NCBI GenBank assembly: GCA_013368325.1
Contig: JAACJK010000174.1
Location: forward strand, 280,988 to 344,987
DNA length: 64,000 nt
Direction: 5' to 3'
Source: Ephemerocybe angulata
Lineage: Eukaryota; Basidiomycota; Agaricomycetes; Agaricales; Psathyrellaceae
Both the position numbers and the translations under genes were made by a program. A model generated the notes under the pieces. The model saw only the letters and a list, made by a program, of their open reading frames with translations, searched no databases and had not been told where the DNA came from. This document shows positions 58,950 through 64,000 of the stretch, one piece after another; position 1 is the stretch's first letter, and every line of letters starts with the position of its first letter.

Positions 58950-59780
58950 AGCTTAAGCTCGGTCTTTGAGAGCAACCATGCATACAGCCTTTTCCTCGGA
59001 AATTTGGAAAGAGTCGTGCCTGATGTTTAAGGTTATTGAGCTGGACTTTCTCCAAAACGTGGTGCGATGCGTTAACCATGAGGAATTTGCTGAACGTGAT
59101 AAGACTCTTTTCGAGTCGGGGGATAGAGCTTTTGACGATGAGGAAGTCGCTCTTGATGATACCTTAATGGGGGAATCCACCCACTGGGGGTTACGGTTTT
59201 CTTGCTCGGTGGATGCGGTTTGACGATGAGGAAATCGTCATGACGAACCCGTAATGGGGGAAGCTACCCGTGGGGGCAAAGGTCTCTTGTTGGTGGATGA
59301 GTTGGACGCTCCGGCTGGTGACCGTCTAAGCCTATGATGAGTGCCAGAATTGAGCGTAGAAAAACAGCTTTACGCACTTTGACCAGCGTACGCAACGGAT
59401 AATATGACCTTGGAAGGATGCCATGCTCCGATACAAGCGACCTTGCGCAGTCTTGGTGGTTTGCGAGGAAGCTTATTGTTGCCCAATGGTGATAACACCT
59501 TCGAATTCGTGACGCTTAATCGCGGCGGTGAAGTCGAAGGTCTCCTCATGCTCGAAGACGAAGAGACCGGGATCGGGTCAACCTTGTCGTCGATGAAGCC
59601 ACCTTTAAGCGGGATCTCCATGAGCTTGTAGCTGAAGTCGACCTTGCCGGCGATGGAGCCCCTGCTGTGCTGGATCTTAAATAGATGGGCCTTTTTCTGG
59701 CTAGACTAGCCTTGCGGACTAGGGTATGAGCGAGCACGGGGACGACTATGCGTTGCTTGCTGGTGCGCTTGAGCTCGCTA
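58950..59780 (-). pseudogene. Decayed ribosomal protein L3 copy C
   Basis: On the minus strand: VVPVLAHTLVRKASLARKR, KLMEIPLKGGFIDDKVD, SVFEHEE, LRKVACIGAWHPSKV, PVGGFPHYG-like (after a one-base shift), then KFLMVNASHHVLEKVQL. These follow the normal RPL3 order. A PHYG-type block occurs twice (about 59180 and 59265), showing internal duplication. Confidence 0.82.
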
Positions 59781-60149
59781 ACCTATTATATGCCAGGTAT
59801 AAATGGTAGAGGTGAGAGAGGGCGTGACGCGTCAGGGACTCTCAGTGGAGGTTGCTACGTATTACCTTCCTGTGCTGGCTGCCTCCGGTCTTTGATGTAA
59901 ACGTCTAAGGAGATATTGTGGTCTTTGGTGTATATGTCTGCATATCTGGGGATCGTTAACTCTGGCACAGGTCGCAATAGGATGATCACTCACCGTAGTG
60001 CTCTCGCACAAAGGTACTTAGCACCTCTTAGATTGCCTTACACACACTAAGGTTGCTGTGTTGGGAGAGCAGTAGTAGTTCGAGTCCCAGATAGCAGAAG
60101 GTCGCCCCCCTAAATAGGGAGTACAACATAATGTGCAGATGAGAGAGTG

Positions 60150-60940
60150 TAAAGCGCGAATGCCTAAGCCCGGGCCTCGAGGATCTTGAGCTGGACTTCT
60201 CTAAAACATGGTGCCATGCGTTAATCATGAGGAACTTGCGGAGCAAAATGCTTTACTTGATTCGGGGGCGACAAGGACATCGTTTCTAACGATGCTGTCG
60301 GGGTGAAGTCACCAGTGGGGGTGTTGGTCTTCTTGGTCGGTGGATGTTGGTATCGTCAGTGGTAGAGCCGTCCCTGTATGTTTTTCTTGTTGAGCTCGGT
60401 ACGGTGTTGGTAATTGTCTACAACCAACGATAAGCGCCAGGAAGGAGCATATAAATTAGCTTTACGCACTGAGACCAGCCCATGCAACTGAGAAAGTGAC
60501 TGTAAGGATGCCATGCCCCGAAACAAGAGACCTTGCGGTGACCCTTGTGGGTCTTGCGAGCAAGCTTATTGGTTCCCCGATGCTGAATAATACTCTCGAT
60601 TCCATGAACCTTGGTCACCGCGAGATGGGGGGGGGGCCGCTGCGTTGGATCTCCATGGGGTGGGCCTTCTTCTGGCCGATGCCAGTCTTGCGGACCTGGG
60701 TGTGAGCGAGGGCACAGACGACGGTGCAGTACTAGCGGATGCGCTCCATTTAGTGAGCCTGGGACTCGCCTCCGTCCTCGTCGTTCTCGCTGGCGTAGAG
60801 GTGAAGGCTTTCTTCTTGGAGTGGTACCCGTTCTTGTAAAAGTGATGCTTGACTTCGTCTGAGAGATGATTGGCCCAGATGGTTAGGAAAGTGCGGAGAC
60901 CGTGGTGTGTCTCAACGTAGCCGAGAAGACCAGCCACATG
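60150..60940 (-). pseudogene. Decayed ribosomal protein L3 copy D
   Basis: The best-preserved N-terminal part: [44 protein letters not shown]. It continues through KLARKTHKGHRKVSCFGAWHP and a C-terminal KFLMINAWHHVLEKS. Frames change several times. Confidence 0.84.
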
Positions 60941-60969
60941 ATGGTGAGGGTATCGTTCTTGATGATCCT

Positions 60970-61690
60970 GTATCGGTAAGAGGTTCCGAGAGATTGGAAA
61001 GTACGAAAGTTCAAGCCCTGGGCATCGAGAATCTCTAGGCGGGAGGCGGGAACCATGAAGATGCGCATCTGGTGATGATACTCCTATCGGTTTCGGGTAT
61101 GGAACACTTGCTGAAGAGGGAATCGCTCATGACGATCTCGTGCCGGGGGTACTATTCGTGGGGGGTGACGGTTTCCGTGGTGGTTTCTGTCTCGGTGTGG
61201 TCGTTGGTCTCGCCCATGGTAGAGCTGGTCATGTTGCTCTCCGCGTTGAGCTTGGTAAGGTGCTGGTATCCGTTGCGATCAGACAGAAGGAGGCGAACAT
61301 GAGCTCGGGTAGGCCGCGTTCCAGCTCATGTGTTCTTGCGTAGACCTTATGAGACTTGCTATGAAATGGCTTGGTCACCCGGTGGTGTCCAATACCCTCG
61401 GAGCCGAGAATTAGGGTCACTATTTTCTGCAAGATGAGAACGGTCTGGGGATTTGGGCAGCGAGTGAGGGTGCGAGAGACGTCGCAGATTCGCGGATGCA
61501 TTCCATACGGCGATCTTGGTGCTTGACAATCTCGTTTGCATTCTTCCTGGCGTAGCGGGTGTTCAGGGTACAAGTTCTTTGTAGCAGCGACGCTCGAGTT
61601 CGTTTGAGAGATAGGTGGTCCAGGGAGTGGCGAAAGTGTGGGAACAGCGGAAAGTCCCAATGTGTTTCGCAAGGTGGACGTCGATAGCCT
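60970..61690 (-). pseudogene. Decayed ribosomal protein L3 copy E
   Basis: Reads a diverged N-terminal block near 61590-61670 (FATPWTTYLSNELERRCYKE, compare [19 protein letters not shown] of copy D), then NGYQHLTKLN and [18 protein letters not shown], then [16 protein letters not shown]. It is the most diverged copy, and only the order of blocks makes the identity secure. Confidence 0.68.
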
Positions 61691-62902
61691 CGACTACTGT
61701 GATAGTCGGGTCAGCACGGTCATGGTTGCGAGAAACGTGGACATACCAGCTTGGTGACCCATCATGGTGGCCGTCTGGTGAACGTGCTTCTTGAAGTTAT
61801 CCTTGGGGACTACTTAACCTGTCTGCGGCGAATGGCAGTCCCTTTCTGCGAAGGATACTATAGATCCGAGCTAGGCAGTTTGTAGCTATGGTGCCGTATA
61901 TCGCTGGAACCTGCGGTCGGCGGAGACTCAAGGCGCTTGAAGCTAGGCAAGCCGTTTGCACAGCTATCGCCGTTGGCCGTCGGAGTTTATGCTAGATTAT
62001 TAGTCAGCAATAATGTTAAGTGTTTGGGGCGGAGTATTGAGGTTTGCATGCAATCGTTTATTGTGCCACGGGGGTATGGTGCCCTTATGTGGTCTGGAGA
62101 CATTTAGGGTGCTAGTTGTCGTGACCCGTATCCGGTTTGAAGCGAGTCGCGTTGAAGCGCCCGTCGCTGGCTAATGCCGAATTTGAAACTCCGTTCGGCT
62201 GAAGGGGCATTAGCGCTAATAGCTTTGAGGTCTTCATCACTGCTTTCTTTACGATGGATTCTTCTCGGTGCCTAGAGGCACAAATTTGGCGACGCTGAAC
62301 GTTTCGTATGGTCGGTACGTGCTGATATGTGTATTCCGGTACGTGCTGATATGTGTATTTCACGCCAGCAGCGGTCTGAGGTCGTAGGCATTTTTTTTTC
62401 GGCCACGCTCTAATCAGGGCAGTCATGGTGGCGACGAAGCATTCTCGCAGTTCTATCGTACTAAGCCAGCGTCTGTTAGCCTACAGGGTATGTCTATCCG
62501 TCCCCCAATAATGAACTATTAGCTTGGTGGGTTCGGATCTCCCGAGGTTCGCTTCTTTCGCCTCCTAGATCCAGTAATTACACTGAGACGGCGGTCCTCT
62601 AGTCTCATACCTGTTTGTTGTTCTTATTATCTTTCTATGTCTTACTACTGATAGCTCGGGTATGGGAAACGAAGTTATCTTAGCGGAATATATTGCGGTC
62701 GTGGCCATTTGTGTCTACGCTACTCTAAGGAGGAGGTGGAGCAAGAGTTATGGGAAAGAGCGTCTCCATCGCTGGGGCGCCAGTCTGTGAGTGGCATCGT
62801 CCAAGGGTGCCATATATTCAAACCCATATTTCTAGTAGTCGAAACGTACGCAGGTGCCATTCTTCGTGTAGTAGGTGTACGGCGGGATCGTGTATTCTCT
62901 CT
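61691..62902. other. Intergenic, right flank of the RPL3 array
   Basis: No recognisable gene. The minus-strand ORF 62112-62426 contains a duplicated YTYQHVP unit created by the 24-bp tandem repeat at 62313-62360. Confidence 0.4.
62313..62360. repeat. Two 24-bp tandem repeats
   Basis: Two adjacent units beginning CGGTACGTGCTGATATGTGT differ at one base. A recent slippage or short duplication. Confidence 0.85.
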
Positions 62903-63754
62903 CTATTTAGACCTCTGAACTTGTGTCCAAGTCTCCATGCGATAGAGGGTCCTAATCGGTCTTCCTCGTTCGTCTTCTTGAACGACATGGTTGAGCACCA
63001 TTCGTCGCGCGAATGGCGAACAGCCCATTGACACCTTCCACGGTCTTCTTTGGTGACTAGTTCTGAATGTTTCGGATGGAATTTGTTGCAGTCTCGAACG
63101 ATTGCTGTTTTCTCTGGCTGCCCATTTTGCGAGCTCTTTAGGCTTGTGCATAGCTCCGAAAGTTCGCCCCGCGTTTAGCATAGCTACACGTCAGACGTAA
63201 AAATGAATGATAGTATTTTTGGAGGGTTGAATTAAATGCTTATGCGCTCACCTGTATAGTTCTCGGTGAGTTCTGGATAGAACGATATCGCTCCTCGCCG
63301 GTTACGCAGTTCATCAAAGAGGTGAGGTGGAAAAGAATATGGGGACGAGAGGGGACGGTGATAGCGATTCTGTCAGTGTTATTCTCTTTTCTTCCTCCGA
63401 ATTATAGAACCTGTATATGCGCCTTACACCGTTGTTGACATTGAGCTTGCTGAAGGGTGTACGCTCGGTAAGTAAGGTGGTTTCCCTTTCGCATATTTGC
63501 TTGTAGCCTGGTGTTCTCGAAATCTGCGCGATCATTCTGGCCGCATCACCTGCTGGACAGTAGAAATTCAAGTCTTCGGGGTGCAAGACCCTGGCGATAC
63601 TATGTCCAGCGCGGCCGACCCGGATAGTACAGTTCCTGTGTCGTCCATGATGTCGAGCATAGCGTTCGCTTCAATTGAAAAGGCGAATAGCGTGTCGGTT
63701 ATTCTCCTCTTGAGATGCTCCTTGACCAGGTCGTCCAGTCTGGCAAGGTACTAA
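62903..63754 (-). pseudogene. Frameshifted hypothetical, possible nucleotidyltransferase-like fold
   Basis: On the minus strand the frame reads RLDDLVKEHLKRRITDTLFA, then GTVLSGSAALDIVSPG, then one base later HPEDLNFYCPAGDAARMIAQ, and SITLTESLSPSPLVPIFFST-like sequence. Gly-Ser followed by an Asp-x-Asn/Asp pattern recalls minimal nucleotidyltransferase folds in uncharacterised fungal proteins; this is inference. The shift near 63590 looks like the loss of one G. The downstream part (62903-63181) is less certain. The start lies right of 63754 and may continue to the window edge. Confidence 0.55.
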
Positions 63755-64000
63755 GCACGCTCAAAGATCTCAACGGCAAGTACCGTAGTACCCAGTCGAC
63801 TATTTCTGGAGGTAGGTGGCAGGCCTTGGTTCCTAACAGGCATAGATGACTTCTTTAGTATGCGGACTGGGATGGCTGGCGAGGCTTTACTTACTGAAGA
63901 AATACATGGTTGGGCTCAGGCGCTTGCGAGCATCCCAAGGTCGCTGATCTTCGTCTTACTTTATACTGTACAAGACCGTCTGGTTTGTTTGCGCTGCGAG
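63755..64000. other. Window edge, possible 5' part of the preceding gene
   Basis: No separate gene seen. The coding sequence of the preceding minus-strand gene may begin here. Confidence 0.3.

Noticed and set aside
1..64000. CRISPR array, prokaryotic operon or phage
   Set aside because: No regularly spaced repeats, and introns, a eukaryotic tRNA and fungal protein families argue against it.

Overview
The window looks like nuclear DNA of a filamentous basidiomycete, probably an Agaricomycete. The signs are many short GT..AG introns (about 45-90 nt), HNH-like and F-box families typical of mushroom-forming fungi, a TPR-CHAT protein, a GH16 laminarinase, a long fungal Helitron helicase, and a tRNA-Val(AAC) with a poly-T stop. 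A Rhizoctonia/Ceratobasidium-like species fits but is only an inference. No prokaryotic or organellar signature was seen.

Layout. 0.4-2.3 kb: a complete seven-exon cytochrome P450. 2.3-17.8 kb: a gene-poor stretch with one supportable protein gene (10.88-11.96 kb, Pro/Ser-rich, unknown) and a tRNA-Val at its right edge (17.88 kb). 18.2-19.5 kb: a secreted dienelactone-hydrolase-family protein in eight exons, with a decayed partial copy at about 20.5-20.97 kb. 22.9-26.0 kb: a large Ser/Pro-rich protein. 27.6-28.17 kb: a composite relic made of the 3' end of a CHAT gene joined to an internal piece of the Ser/Pro gene. 28.4-32.7 kb: the TPR-CHAT gene. 33.1-34.6 kb: a GH16 glucanase that seems partly decayed. 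36.5-39.9 kb: a large low-complexity coiled-coil protein. 40.4-41.6 kb: a polytopic membrane protein flanked by direct repeats. 42.6-43.8 kb: an HNH-endonuclease-like protein.

The right third is rich in mobile and decayed DNA: a lone retropepsin ORF (45.4-46.4 kb), an F-box protein (46.8-48.4 kb), a Pcl-type cyclin (48.7-49.4 kb), a near-complete autonomous Helitron helicase/Rep gene (49.6-55.7 kb), a frameshifted ribonucleotide reductase small-subunit fragment (56.3-57.2 kb), at least four overlapping decayed copies of ribosomal protein L3 in tandem (57.6-61.7 kb), and a frameshifted hypothetical gene (62.9-63.75 kb).

How the parts fit together. No biosynthetic cluster is visible; the P450, hydrolase and glucanase stand alone. 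The clearest theme is local duplication followed by decay, seen independently for the dienelactone hydrolase, the Ser/Pro-CHAT pair, probably the membrane-protein locus, and RPL3, alongside active-type transposon genes. The most notable protein is the TPR-CHAT protease-like gene, whose His and Cys residues are present and whose neighbourhood records an older tandem duplication. Exon borders were placed by eye from splice sites and reading frame.
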